Assembly: GCA_021846985.1 (NCBI GenBank)
Contig: JAJZVX010000002.1
Location: 186,001-250,000 of the forward strand
Direction of reading: 5' to 3'
Source of the DNA: Acidobacteriota bacterium
GTDB lineage: Bacteria > Acidobacteriota > Terriglobia > Terriglobales > Acidobacteriaceae
Length of the DNA stretch: 64,000 nt
This document shows, in pieces, positions 39,644-48,848 of the stretch; position 1 is the first letter of the stretch, and every line of letters begins with the position of its first letter. A program made the translations under genes and the position numbers. Below the pieces are notes generated by a model. The model saw only the letters and a program-made list of their open reading frames with translations, was not told the DNA's origin and did not search any database.

Positions 39644-40063
39644 TTATCCCAACACCATGGCCACGGCTCCGGCAGTGATGAGCACGCCGCCCAGGATGGC
39701 GGCCGGCGTCAGCTTTTCGCCCAGCAGCAGCCAGGCAAACACCATCACCAGCGGCACACTGAGCTTGTCGAGCGGCGCCACGTGCGAGGCCGGGCCCAGT
39801 TGCAGGGCGCGGAAGTAGCACAGCCACGAAAGACCCGTCGCCAGGCCTGAAAGAACAAGGAACAGCACGCTGCGGCCGTCGAGCAAGCGGATCTCGCCAT
39901 GCTTGCCCAGCGCCAGCGCGATGCCCCAGGTGAAAACCACCACCACGGTGGTGCGCAGGGCCGTGGCCAGGTTCGAGTCCACATGCGCCACACCCACCTT
40001 GGCCAGCAGGGCCGTGGCGGCGGCAAAGACGGCAGAGAGAAGCGCCCATCCCATCCAGCTCAT
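39644..40063 (-). CDS. Half-size EamA/DMT-type membrane protein
   Basis: 139 residues from the ATG at 40063. Five hydrophobic segments and the tail LVMVFAWLLLGEKLTPAAILGGVLITAGAVAMVL match one EamA repeat, whereas usual DMT transporters have two (compare 319 residues at 48849). Single-repeat members are known and probably dimerise. The open frame upstream of the ATG is not conserved-looking. Its start is 64 bases from the divergent methyltransferase gene. Confidence 0.8.
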   Translation of the reverse strand: MSWMGWALLSAVFAAATALLAKVGVAHVDSNLATALRTTVVVVFTWGIALALGKHGEIRLLDGRSVLFLVLSGLATGLSWLCYFRALQLGPASHVAPLDKLSVPLVMVFAWLLLGEKLTPAAILGGVLITAGAVAMVLG

Positions 40064-40127
40064 ACTGCCATGGTACGTGGAGCGGCCTCGCGGAGAGCGG
40101 AACGCGCGGCCAATTAAACTCGAAGCT

Positions 40128-40967
40128 ATGCAGAAGGGCCAAGCCAGCAAGACGGCGCTTCGAGTCGCCATTCGCCGCGCCGCGCACCAGTTGATGGAAG
40201 AACCCCGCATCCTGGACGACCCCATCGCCGTGCCCCTGATCGGCTCCGCCCACCCTCGCGACATGGAACGCGCCATGCATAAGGTGGCGCGCGATTTTCG
40301 CGCCTTCATGGCCGCCCGCAGCCGCTACGTGGAGGACCGGCTGGCCGAGGCCGTGGCCGGCGGCGTAACCCAATATGTGATCCTGGGCGCGGGGCTGGAC
40401 ACCTTTGCCTATCGCAATCCATTTCCCGCGCTGAGGGTCTTCGAGGTGGACTTTCCGGCCACGCAGGAGTGGAAGCGCGGCCTGCTGCGCGACGCCCGCA
40501 TTCCGCTGCCCGGCAATCTCACCTTTCTTCCCTTGGACCTGGAACATCAGGCGCTGGCCGCCGGACTGGCCGAGTCGGGATTCGACCGCACTCACCCGGC
40601 TTTTTTCGGCTGGCTGGGTGTCGTGCCTTATCTCACCCTGGAGGCATTTCGCGCCGCCGTTGCCGACATCGCCGGCCTGCCCGCCGGAACCGGTCTCGGA
40701 TTCGACTACGCGCTCGATCCGGCCACGCTGGGCCGCAACGGGCGCATCGCCTTCAAGGCGCTGGCGTGGCGCGTGGAGGCCGCCGGCGAGCCTTTCCGGC
40801 TCTTCTTCACGCCGGAGGCCCTGGCCGGCGAACTGACCCGCGCCGGCTTTGGCCGCCTCGAACAGGTGGATTCCGACCAACTGAACGAGCGCTACTTCAA
40901 AAACCGTGCCGACGGACTCAAGCTCTCCGACGTGAAGCTCAGCATGCTGGCAACGGCTTGGGTCTAA
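40128..40967 (+). CDS. Class I SAM-dependent methyltransferase, leucine-carboxyl-methyltransferase-like
   Basis: 279 residues. The SAM site is QYVILGAGLDTFAYRNPFPALRVFEVDFP, the signature of the LCM/TIGR00027 group, and FFGWLGVVPYLTLEAFRAAV follows as in that family. The N-terminal AIRRAAHQLMEEPRILDDPIAVPL is also typical. These enzymes methylate carboxyl or hydroxyl groups of small molecules in several cases; the substrate here is unknown. The start ATG is the first one that leaves the conserved N-terminus; upstream in-frame sequence is antisense to the EamA gene. Confidence 0.88.
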   Translation: MQKGQASKTALRVAIRRAAHQLMEEPRILDDPIAVPLIGSAHPRDMERAMHKVARDFRAFMAARSRYVEDRLAEAVAGGVTQYVILGAGLDTFAYRNPFPALRVFEVDFPATQEWKRGLLRDARIPLPGNLTFLPLDLEHQALAAGLAESGFDRTHPAFFGWLGVVPYLTLEAFRAAVADIAGLPAGTGLGFDYALDPATLGRNGRIAFKALAWRVEAAGEPFRLFFTPEALAGELTRAGFGRLEQVDSDQLNERYFKNRADGLKLSDVKLSMLATAWV

Positions 40968-41012
40968 GCCTTCTGGCCTGAGCCCGCTCCGGCCCATGCC
41001 TTAACATGAGGC

Positions 41013-41534
41013 ATGCGCAAGTTTGCCCTTCTGCCCGCCGCTCTTCTCCTTTTCGGTTTGTCGGGATGCGGATATCACGCGCTGGGCGCGGCTACTCATC
41101 TGCCTCCGGACGTGCACACGCTGGCGGTGCCGGTGTTTGCCACGCGGACTGAAACCTACCATACAGAAGTGGCGATGACCGATGCCGTGATTCGCGAGCT
41201 GACCGCGCGCACGAACTTTCGCGTTACCCCGGATGAGAGCGCGGACGCCGACGCCGTGCTGCACGGCACCGTTCTGCAGGAAAACGTGATGCCGCTGACC
41301 TACAACACCACCACTCAGCAGTCATCCAGCTTTCTCATTACCGTGGTGGCCGCGGTCAAGCTGACCGGGCGCGGCGGCAAAGTCCTCTACGAGAACAACC
41401 GTTATGTCTTCCGCCAGCAGTTCCAGTCCACCACGGATTTGTCGGTCTTCTTCCAGGAAAGCCCCGCGGCCATCCAGCGGCTTTCGCGCGATTTTGCCCG
41501 TGCCGTGGTGTCGGACATTCTAGCGGGCTTCTGA
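41013..41534 (+). CDS. lptE: LPS-assembly lipoprotein LptE
   Basis: 173 residues with a lipoprotein signal peptide and lipobox LSGC (Cys about 19). The mature part reads GYHALGAATHLPPDVHTLAVPVF, RELTARTNFRVTPDESADADAVLHGTV and VVAAVKLTGRGGKVLYENNRYVFRQQF, the LptE pattern. LptE plugs the LptD barrel in the outer membrane for LPS export, which supports a Gram-negative envelope. It ends one base before the convergent GH2 gene; holA follows further right as often seen near lptE. Confidence 0.93.
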   Translation: MRKFALLPAALLLFGLSGCGYHALGAATHLPPDVHTLAVPVFATRTETYHTEVAMTDAVIRELTARTNFRVTPDESADADAVLHGTVLQENVMPLTYNTTTQQSSSFLITVVAAVKLTGRGGKVLYENNRYVFRQQFQSTTDLSVFFQESPAAIQRLSRDFARAVVSDILAGF

Positions 41535-41535
41535 A

Positions 41536-44500
41536 TCAGGCGGGCGTCCGATCTTCCCGCCCCGTCAGCCACCTCACGGCGTTGATCACGAAACGCTCGT
41601 AGACGAGCGGCTGCATGCCGCGCACGGCCTGGAAGAGCACATTGCCGCCGCCCAGCCGCGCGGCGAAGGTGGCTGCTCCCAGAACATCGTCGTGATCGCG
41701 TCCGTAGCCGGCGATGACCTGGACACCGGGGCCATCGACCAGCAGGCCCGAGGCGTCGTCGAAGGCCACCTGGTATTCCCACTTCATCACCTGGTTGGAG
41801 GGCAGTCCGTCGTAGGCCGGATGCTCTTTGAGGAAGACCCATGTGCCCATCCAGCAACCGCGGCTTTCGCCAGCCAGCCCGGCGTACTGGAATGCGCCTC
41901 CGGCAGCGAGCGCCCGCGCCGCGGCGTCCGCTCCCGCCGCGGTCTGCGCCAGCACCAGCAGCGGCAGGCCTGCGCGCGCCGCTGCCACCATGGCCCGCAC
42001 GCGCTCCATCTTCTCCCCGGAATCGAACTCTTTCTCGTGGCCCAGCAGAACGCCCACGTCGCAGGACGTTCCAGCGCGAAAGTCCTCGCCCGCAAGCTGG
42101 CCATGCGGCAGCAGATCGGCCAGCATGTTTGGCGAGCCAATGACGCCGGCGCGCAGAGGCCGCGGGAGCCGGGGCGATGGATCGACCACAAACATCCGCG
42201 TGGTCCCTTCCGCCTCCGCGCTGCCTTCCAGCCTCAGGCGCAGCGTGTAGTAGCCTTCGGCCGCGAGCGAAGGCCCCGCGACGGCCTCCGCCACAGAATA
42301 GGCAAACCGGTGGGCGATGTGTTGCGGCGCGGGATAGCTGGCCAGTTCTGTCGTCTGTCCATCCGGCCCGGTGACGGCGAGCTTCAATGTGCCCGTGGCG
42401 CCCTGGTGGGTTTCGTTGAGCAGAAACAGGTCGAGCAGCGGCGCGGATCCCTTGGACTGCACCACGCCGCGCGGTTGCACCACGGGCCGCAGCGGCGCCA
42501 GCGCGGCGCGGATGGGCGCGGGATCGCCCTTCAGATTGCGCTGGTTGTCCACCAGGCCGCTGTGGCTGTCGATGGGCTGGTCCTCCCATCCGTTGATGAC
42601 CAGGTAATCGCTGGCGTCGTCGGTGCGGATCACCTGAAGGATGCGGCCCCATGTGTCGGTGAGCTTGCTCCCTGCATCGTGAAAAAGCGCTGCGGCCGTG
42701 GGGAACGCCTCGCGGAACTGCCACTGGTCGAGGAACTTCTCATAAGCGGCGAGAATGCGCTCGTGATCGGCGCGGTCGTAGCTGTGGCCGCCGCCGGCGC
42801 GAATCGACTCCAGCGTCAGCGCATGATTGTCGGGCGCGGCCCAGCCCAGCATCTCGCCCTGCATGCTGATCTCGCGCCGGTTGCCGGTGCGCTGGGTAAA
42901 GCTGTGCGGAGCGGTGTAGAGGCTGTCCTGCCACACGCCGCTGCCGCCCACCGTGTGCGTATCGGACCAGCCCGAGCGGCCAGTGCCGTCTTCGCAGTAA
43001 ACCCTGTCGTCGTATGGCAGAAAAAACGCCTGGTTGCGCGGCTCAATGCCGGAATGCAGCACGATGGTGCGGCTGGGATCGGCCTTATGCATGGCGTGAA
43101 GCATGGCGAAGATCTTGGCGTTGTGCAGGTCGGGATTCCGCTCGTTCTGAAGGTTATAGATCACCAGCGAGGGATGGCTGCGATGATCGCGGATCATGCG
43201 CAGCACGCGGAAGGTCTGGTAGCGCTGGCTCCAGCTTGCCGGCCCCGCGTTCTTTCCGGAGGTGTCAATTGGCGGTTGGGTCGGAGGCTGGCCTTCGAGA
43301 AAGAACTTCTCGCCGTCCTCCTGAAAGGTGAACACGCCGCCGCCCGGCTCCATGTAGCGCAGCAGTCCCTGGCGGTCGTCCTGCGCCAACTCCTCGTGCT
43401 TGCCCAGGTTGCGGTGGTATTGCAGCGCGTTCAATCCCAGCGATTTAGCCGCATGAACAGACTTGCTGGCCAGCGCCGGGGTGGGCCACAGACCGGTCAG
43501 GCCCCAGTAACCGAATTCAATGGCCGAGTAGATGCGGATGCGTTTGCCGTTCAGCGTCAGCATCGCGTCGCCGCCAATGTCCACCGGCTCAAACCAGCGG
43601 AAGCCGAAGGTCTGCTCTTTGCGGTCCCGCGCTGCATCGGCCGCCAACTCCGCCCGGACGCGGTAGAGCGCTGGGCTTTCCGGCGACCACAGCCTTGCCT
43701 CCGCGTAGCGCAGCGCGCCGCGCAGGGTGGCCGTCGATCGAGCGGGAACGCGCGCCTCCGCTTCCGCCGTCGCCAGCACTTTGTCGGAGTCAATTGCCAT
43801 CAGCGAGAAGCGCACCGCGGCGCGCGCTTCCTCTCCGCTCGTGTTCCGCACCTCGGTCCAGGCGTCGGCCTGCGTGGTTGGGGGCGTGTTCAACACCCAG
43901 AGATCGTCGAGAAACACGCGATCGTGGGCATGCAGCGAAAGGGCGCGGTCGAGGCCCCCAAAGCCGCGTCCGGCCTGGAACTCGCGCGTCCCCCAGCGCA
44001 GCTTGATATAGTCGCGCCAGTCGTACACGCCGCCGGGGTTGGTGATGCGGATGGCCAACTGGTTAACGCCGGGACGCAGCGCCGGCGTGATGTCGCATGC
44101 ATAGGAGGTTTCGGCGATGAGGTCGTAGCCCACGAGTTGCCGGTTGACAAAGACCTCAAGGCGCTGCCGGAAACCGCGGATGCGCAGCGTGACCTGCTTG
44201 CCGGCCCAGCTTTCGGGCGCCTCGAAGCTCCGCCAAAACCAGGACACGCCGCGGTAGGCCCCGTTGGCCACGTGCGGATCCGATGCCGTGTACTCGTATT
44301 CCGCCACCGTGTAGGGACGCGACTCCAGCTTGCCCCAGTAGTATTGCTCCACCGAGGCCGGCAGCGTGACCGCGACGCCCTGCTGCGGCCCCAGCGCCTC
44401 CCATCCGCCCGTGGGAGGACGCACGGGCAGACGGGCCAATTCCACCTCGTCGGGGAGAAAAAGCGCGTCGTTCTGCCAGGACGCCTCGCGATCCGGCCAC

Positions 44501-44646
44501 ATGCGCCAGCCCTCGTCGGGGATGGACGCTTCGAATCCGCCTCCGCTTTCGGCCAACACCAGCCCGCTGCCCCATGCGGCCGCGGCCGCCAGCGCTGATG
44601 ACCCCTGAAGGAAGCACCGGCGCGTGATGGAAGGATGAACAGCCAT
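41536..44646 (-). CDS. Large Tat-exported GH2-type beta-glycosidase
   Basis: 1036 residues. The ATG at 44646 has AGGTG six bases upstream and begins a Tat signal (ITRRCFLQGSSALAAAAAW). A sugar-binding jelly-roll domain (YRGVSWFWRSFEAP, VTLRIRGFRQRLEVFVNRQLVGYD), an immunoglobulin-like domain and a TIM barrel follow. The likely acid/base Glu is in SLVIYNLQNERNPDLHN and the likely nucleophile Glu is in EISMQGEMLGWAAP. A C-terminal 220-residue module (LRAGVIGSPNMLADLLPHG, VRAMVAAARAGLPLLVLAQTA) looks like a glutamine-amidotransferase-type fold added beyond the catalytic core. The substrate may be a beta-galactoside or beta-glucuronide; not decidable here. Confidence 0.85.
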   Translation of the reverse strand: MAVHPSITRRCFLQGSSALAAAAAWGSGLVLAESGGGFEASIPDEGWRMWPDREASWQNDALFLPDEVELARLPVRPPTGGWEALGPQQGVAVTLPASVEQYYWGKLESRPYTVAEYEYTASDPHVANGAYRGVSWFWRSFEAPESWAGKQVTLRIRGFRQRLEVFVNRQLVGYDLIAETSYACDITPALRPGVNQLAIRITNPGGVYDWRDYIKLRWGTREFQAGRGFGGLDRALSLHAHDRVFLDDLWVLNTPPTTQADAWTEVRNTSGEEARAAVRFSLMAIDSDKVLATAEAEARVPARSTATLRGALRYAEARLWSPESPALYRVRAELAADAARDRKEQTFGFRWFEPVDIGGDAMLTLNGKRIRIYSAIEFGYWGLTGLWPTPALASKSVHAAKSLGLNALQYHRNLGKHEELAQDDRQGLLRYMEPGGGVFTFQEDGEKFFLEGQPPTQPPIDTSGKNAGPASWSQRYQTFRVLRMIRDHRSHPSLVIYNLQNERNPDLHNAKIFAMLHAMHKADPSRTIVLHSGIEPRNQAFFLPYDDRVYCEDGTGRSGWSDTHTVGGSGVWQDSLYTAPHSFTQRTGNRREISMQGEMLGWAAPDNHALTLESIRAGGGHSYDRADHERILAAYEKFLDQWQFREAFPTAAALFHDAGSKLTDTWGRILQVIRTDDASDYLVINGWEDQPIDSHSGLVDNQRNLKGDPAPIRAALAPLRPVVQPRGVVQSKGSAPLLDLFLLNETHQGATGTLKLAVTGPDGQTTELASYPAPQHIAHRFAYSVAEAVAGPSLAAEGYYTLRLRLEGSAEAEGTTRMFVVDPSPRLPRPLRAGVIGSPNMLADLLPHGQLAGEDFRAGTSCDVGVLLGHEKEFDSGEKMERVRAMVAAARAGLPLLVLAQTAAGADAAARALAAGGAFQYAGLAGESRGCWMGTWVFLKEHPAYDGLPSNQVMKWEYQVAFDDASGLLVDGPGVQVIAGYGRDHDDVLGAATFAARLGGGNVLFQAVRGMQPLVYERFVINAVRWLTGREDRTPA

Positions 44647-44811
44647 GGACAACACCTCTGCCTGGGAATTGCCCCATCATATCGCCCCACTTCAAACGCC
44701 GCCATAAGAACCGATTCTGCGCGGAGACAAGGTGCCGGAAACAGGGGGAACGATGAGTTCCGAATCCGAAGGCTGGCGCGGGACCGCCGGAGAACGGTAT
44801 TCTGAACGCGC

Positions 44812-44877
44812 ATGGCCAACGAATCGGAAAGCCTGTTCGCAAGAGCAATGGCGCTGCCAGCGAGGTTTGCCCGTTGA
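44812..44877 (+). other. Short open frame overlapping the holA start
   Basis: ATG at 44812 opens a 21-codon frame whose TGA stop (44875-44877) overlaps the TTG start of holA at 44874 (TTGA). Such an arrangement could couple translation. The peptide is not recognised and its ribosome site is not strong. Confidence 0.35.
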
Positions 44878-46040
44878 GCGGCGCGCGCTGGGGAGCCGGT
44901 TTTTCTGCCGCGGCCCGCTTTATTGCGGAGATCGAGACCGCCGCGGCGGGCAAGAGCGAACTGCGCCCCGGCTATCTGCTGGCTGGCGATGAGGCGTTTC
45001 TGCTCGATCGCTGCCGGACGGCGGTCCTCAAGGCCTTTGTCCCCTCCGAAATGAAAGGTTTCTGCCTCTTCGACCTGGACTTGGCGGAAACATCGGTCTT
45101 CGAGGCGCTGGATCGCGCCCAGACTCCTTCGCTGATGGCGCCTTTTCAGGTGCTCTTCATTCGCAACCTGGGGCAGCTTTATGCCCGCGGCGCCAAGAAA
45201 GAGGAGTTTGCCGCGCTGGATCGCTATTTTCTTTCGCCGAATCCCCAGGCGCTGCTGGTTTTTGTGGCCGACTTTATCCATATTCCCTCCGACTCCCGCC
45301 GCATGGAGATGGAGGACAAGAACCGCTTCGAGCGACTGGCTGAAACTCTCGGCCAACACTGCGGCATGGTGGAGCTGGCCCATGTGTCCGAGGAGGATGC
45401 CATGCGCTGGGCTGCCGCGACTGCGCAGGAGGCGGGCGCGCGCATGGACCCCGATGCCGCGCGCGAACTCGTGGACGCGCTGGGCGCCGACATGTTGCTG
45501 GTCTCGTCGGAGCTGGAGAAGCTGCTTCTCTATTGCCAGGGACGCGGGCGCATCACCCTGGGCGATGTGGAAACCATGGTGCTCGGCGCCAAGCAGCGCT
45601 CGCTCTACGAACTGACCGACGCCATCAGCGCCCGCGACCGCGCGCGCGCCCTGGCTCTGCTCCACGGGCTGCTCAATAGCTCCGACGCCGGCGAGGATGC
45701 CGCCATCGGCCATCTCTATATGCTGGCCCGCACTTTCCGCCAGATGCTTGTCATCCTCGAAAAGAACGTGCGCGACTCGCGCGCCATCTGGCAGGTGCTG
45801 TGGCAGGGCTTCCGCATGCCGCCTTTCGCGGCCGACGACCTGATCCGCCAGGCCCGCCGCTACAAGAGCCGGCGCGACCTGACGCGCGCGCTGCGCCTCA
45901 TTGCGCGCGCCGACCTGGAATTGCGCTCTTCCCCGCCCGACAAGCGCCTGGTGCTGGAACGGCTGGTTTACGATCTCGCCTCCGAACCCAAGCCGGCCGC
46001 CCTGCTGCCGGCCCCGGCACAACTCTCGTTCAACGGGTAA
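44874..46040 (+). CDS. holA: DNA polymerase III subunit delta
   Basis: 388 residues, the usual length of HolA. It opens the sliding clamp as part of the clamp loader. It shows LRPGYLLAGDEAFLLDRCRTAVLKAF at the start, TPSLMAPFQVLFIRNLGQLY, DARELVDALGADMLLVSSELEKLLLYC-like sequence in the middle and LRLIARADLELRSSPPDKRLVLERLVYDLA at the end, all of the delta subunit family. No ATG is available in frame nearby; TTG at 44874 is accepted, with a weak ribosome site. The neighbouring lptE is typical of this gene's surroundings. Confidence 0.9.
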   Translation: MSGARWGAGFSAAARFIAEIETAAAGKSELRPGYLLAGDEAFLLDRCRTAVLKAFVPSEMKGFCLFDLDLAETSVFEALDRAQTPSLMAPFQVLFIRNLGQLYARGAKKEEFAALDRYFLSPNPQALLVFVADFIHIPSDSRRMEMEDKNRFERLAETLGQHCGMVELAHVSEEDAMRWAAATAQEAGARMDPDAARELVDALGADMLLVSSELEKLLLYCQGRGRITLGDVETMVLGAKQRSLYELTDAISARDRARALALLHGLLNSSDAGEDAAIGHLYMLARTFRQMLVILEKNVRDSRAIWQVLWQGFRMPPFAADDLIRQARRYKSRRDLTRALRLIARADLELRSSPPDKRLVLERLVYDLASEPKPAALLPAPAQLSFNG

Positions 46041-46057
46041 GCCCGCCCCGCCCCCTG

Positions 46058-46465
46058 TTACCGCACGGCGTTCCTGCTCAGCCAGGGTCCGTACTCGCGG
46101 TCGGTCTCCAGAATGTGGTGCGTGAGCCAGTCGCGCAGAAAGCTCAGCAACTGAAGGCTCAACGAAACCTCACCGCGCTCGTACCGGGCGACATAATCCT
46201 GCACCTGCTTGGTCAGATCCTGATGCTTGATGCGGTGGCCGGCCAGCCCGGGATAGCGCGCCGCCGACATCATCGACTCCTCGGCCGCAAAGTGGGTGCG
46301 GGCATAGTCCGCCAGCTTGCGCAGCAGCGATCCCGCCACGCTCTGCGCCTGCCCCTTCATCATGGCGCCGTGCAGTTCGTTCAGAATGTCAAAAAGAACC
46401 TGGTGCTGGCCATCCAGGCTTTTTACGCCAACGGCATACTTGTTGTCCCAGGTGACAAGAGCCAT
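46058..46465 (-). CDS. Bacteriohemerythrin
   Basis: 135 residues. The complete di-iron ligand set is visible: LDGQH (first His), HFAAEESM (His and Glu), HRIKHQDL (two His) and HHILETDREYG (His and Asp). Such proteins bind O2 reversibly and may supply or sense it. GGGAG lies seven bases before the ATG. It is the second of two tandem copies on this strand, 213 bases from its neighbour's stop. Confidence 0.95.
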   Translation of the reverse strand: MALVTWDNKYAVGVKSLDGQHQVLFDILNELHGAMMKGQAQSVAGSLLRKLADYARTHFAAEESMMSAARYPGLAGHRIKHQDLTKQVQDYVARYERGEVSLSLQLLSFLRDWLTHHILETDREYGPWLSRNAVR

Positions 46466-46678
46466 CTGTCGTCTCCCGCCGGAGTTCCGGCATCGTTGTT
46501 TGTTGGGTGATGACGGCCAGCAGGCTGCGGGCGATCCAGACAGGCGCCTCCCGCACTCTTCATGGCCGAGCCGATGCGCTCCCTCTGGAGCGGCTTTCTC
46601 CAGAATTCATCGGCGGGAATATGGCGAAGTTGAGCGCAATCCTGATGCTCGAAGCAGGCGGCCTGCGGTGGGCCGGCC

Positions 46679-47086
46679 CTAATCGAGACCTCGCGCATTC
46701 ATCCATGGGCCATAGTCGCGGTCCATCCCCTCGAAATGCGCCAGCAGCGCGTTGCTGACCGCGCAGAGCTGTGCATGCAGGGGCACATTCTCGCCTGTCT
46801 CGGCGTGCCGCGCCGCCTCCTCAAACCGCCGCAACAAGCGCTGATGCTCGCCGCAATGCGCGGCCAGGCCTGGGAATCCGGCCTGTTCCATCAGTTGCTC
46901 CTCATTCCGGAAGTGCATGCGCGCGAGTTCCATCAACAGGCGCATCAGCTCCCCCACCTTCTTGTGTCCGCTGCCGCGCATCCAGGCAAGGCGCAGGTCG
47001 TTGGCGGCGTCCATGAGCAGGGCGTGCTGGTTGTCCATGGCGCGTACGCCCACCACGCAGGCATGGTTCCAGGTGAGAACAGCCAC
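46679..47086 (-). CDS. Bacteriohemerythrin, second copy
   Basis: 135 residues from a GTG at 47086 with GGAGG five bases upstream. It keeps the whole ligand set (MDNQH; HFRNEEQLME; HCGEHQRL; HFEGMDRDYG). It shares the opening MxxxTWxxxxxVGVxxxDxQH and the closing DREYGPW/DRDYGPW pattern with the gene at 46058 and has the same length, so they look like paralogs from a tandem duplication that have diverged strongly in the middle. Confidence 0.95.
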   Translation of the reverse strand: MAVLTWNHACVVGVRAMDNQHALLMDAANDLRLAWMRGSGHKKVGELMRLLMELARMHFRNEEQLMEQAGFPGLAAHCGEHQRLLRRFEEAARHAETGENVPLHAQLCAVSNALLAHFEGMDRDYGPWMNARGLD

Positions 47087-47188
47087 AGGAGCCTCCGCGA
47101 ATCGTCAGGGTATCTATCGGCCGCGCATGCCTCCGCGTGATCGGTCATCCACGGAATCAAATGACCGCGGTCAGCCCTTGCGTGCACA

Positions 47189-48082
47189 ATGGTTTCAATC
47201 GCCATGCTGACCACGGCCAACGTCCTCGCTGCTCTTCTCGCTCTTCTCCCTTATCTGGCGGCGGCTTTTTTTCCGCGAAGCGCAGTGCGGTGGGCACACC
47301 GTCTGCCGGCGCCTCTGCAACTGGTCCTGCCCGCGGCTTTCAGCCTGCCTTATGTGCTGGTGACGTGCGCCGCCGGCGTCTTTCGCTGGGGCTGGTTTGC
47401 GCTCTATCTTCTGCTTCCAGTGGTGGTGGCCGGCCTGCTGCAGCGGCCTGAAGCCGCCGCAGGCTCCGGCGATGCGGGCAACTGGCGCGAGTTTCTGGTG
47501 TTGATCGTGCTGGGACTGGCCGTGGATCTTCGCTGGTTCGAGGGCGCCTGGCCGGCTCATCTCTCCATCTTCAACAAGGTGCTGCTGCTCGATACCGGCA
47601 TCTACGGCTTTGTGGTTCTGCGGCAGCTTGGGGGAACCGGCTTTGATCTGCGTCTGCGTCTTGCCGACGCCGCCGGCGGTCTGCGCGAACTGGTTTTGTA
47701 CACGCCCATTGCGCTTGCGCTTGGCCTGGGGCTGGGCTTTTTGCACGCGCACGCCGTGTGGCCGCGTCTGGCGTCGATGGCGGGCGCGTGGCTGTTTACC
47801 TTTTTCTTCATCGCCGTTCCCGAGGAGCTTTTCTTCAGGGGATGGCTGCAGAACCTGCTGGAGCGCCGCCTGGGCCGCGCGCCGGCGCTCTTCCTTACCG
47901 CGGCCCTCTTTGGCTTGGCTCACTTCAATAAGCGGACGGCGCACTTCAACGGGCGTTATGTGTTGCTGGCTGCGGTGGCGGGCATCTTCTATGGCCGCGC
48001 CTGGCGTCGCCAGCGCCGCGTCGCCGCCTCGGCCGTGACCCACGCTTCGGTCGATGCCATCTGGTCGCTATGGCTGCGGTGA
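47189..48082 (+). CDS. CPBP-family intramembrane metalloprotease
   Basis: 297 residues, largely hydrophobic with about eight membrane helices. The Abi/CAAX-protease motifs are all present in order: FFIAVPEELFFRGWLQNLLERR (EExxxR), ALFGLAHFN and AVTHASVDAIWSL (conserved His residues). These proteases cut in the membrane, sometimes processing prenylated proteins or bacteriocin precursors; the target is unknown. The ATG at 47189 is used; the next ATG (47204) is also possible. Its 3' end overlaps the convergent gene at 48068 by 15 bases. Confidence 0.9.
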   Translation: MVSIAMLTTANVLAALLALLPYLAAAFFPRSAVRWAHRLPAPLQLVLPAAFSLPYVLVTCAAGVFRWGWFALYLLLPVVVAGLLQRPEAAAGSGDAGNWREFLVLIVLGLAVDLRWFEGAWPAHLSIFNKVLLLDTGIYGFVVLRQLGGTGFDLRLRLADAAGGLRELVLYTPIALALGLGLGFLHAHAVWPRLASMAGAWLFTFFFIAVPEELFFRGWLQNLLERRLGRAPALFLTAALFGLAHFNKRTAHFNGRYVLLAAVAGIFYGRAWRRQRRVAASAVTHASVDAIWSLWLR

Positions 48083-48769
48083 CGAGCCGCGCAAGGGCGC
48101 GGGAGCGTGCCGCGGCTGCCTGTAGGCCAGGTAGCTGAGACCCACGCGCATGTTGTGCAGAACCGGCCCGGGAATGGTGGTGGCGATGGTAATGCCGAGG
48201 ATGGCGTGCGCCAGCGCCAGCGAATAGAGATTGCGATAGCGCAGGAAGACCAGGCAGGCCGCAAAGCCGAAGAGCAGCGTGACGGGCGCCAGAATCGGGT
48301 TCGGCAAATGCGCGGCCGAGAAGACCAATGCCGCCAGGACCGCCGCGGAAAGCGGCTTCGGGGCCAGGCGCAGCAGCCGCGACAGGAAGACCGCCTGCAA
48401 AAGGAATTGCTGCCCAAAGGACCAGATGGCATAGCCGATGTAGGTCTCGACAAATCGAAGCGGACTGGAAGGCATGTTCAGCGTATGCAAACGGGCGGCC
48501 ACGACCATGGCGATTGCGGCCGCGCCCATCGCCGCCGCCGCCACCCACAGCGAACGCAGCAGATTGGTCGCGCGCAGACCCATATCGTTTCTGCTGTCGG
48601 ACGAGCTCCAGGTGATGGCCACAACGAAGGCCGCGGCCAGCACCCACAGGAACCGCTGCCACGGCCGAGGCGTCCAGATGACGAGCAGAATCAACCCGTA
48701 GGCCATGGCAAGTTCGAGTAGATCGCGCCGTTTGCCCGGCGTCGCGGAAGGTGAGTGACTGTTGGCCAT
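48068..48769 (-). CDS. CPBP-like membrane protein lacking the EE motif
   Basis: 233 residues with about seven hydrophobic segments. It aligns by pattern with CPBP proteases: motif 1 position reads FGQQFLLQAVFLSRLLRL, motif 2 is ALVFSAAHLPNPILA and motif 3 LALAHAILG. The two glutamates and the following Arg of EExxxR are replaced by QQxxxQ, so it is probably inactive as a metalloprotease or uses a different mechanism. It converges on and overlaps the intact CPBP gene. Confidence 0.78.
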   Translation of the reverse strand: MANSHSPSATPGKRRDLLELAMAYGLILLVIWTPRPWQRFLWVLAAAFVVAITWSSSDSRNDMGLRATNLLRSLWVAAAAMGAAAIAMVVAARLHTLNMPSSPLRFVETYIGYAIWSFGQQFLLQAVFLSRLLRLAPKPLSAAVLAALVFSAAHLPNPILAPVTLLFGFAACLVFLRYRNLYSLALAHAILGITIATTIPGPVLHNMRVGLSYLAYRQPRHAPAPLRGSSPQP

Positions 48770-48848
48770 GGCGGTTGTCTGGCTCGCGATTCAATGCGCC
48801 TTGCGTCAATGGTTGGATGCGCTTTGTCGCACTTGCGCGCGCCGCATC

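Noticed and set aside
41692-44598. A 968-codon open frame on the forward strand
   Set aside because: It is the antisense shadow of the GH2 gene at high GC; its composition is that of a complement and it has no known domain.
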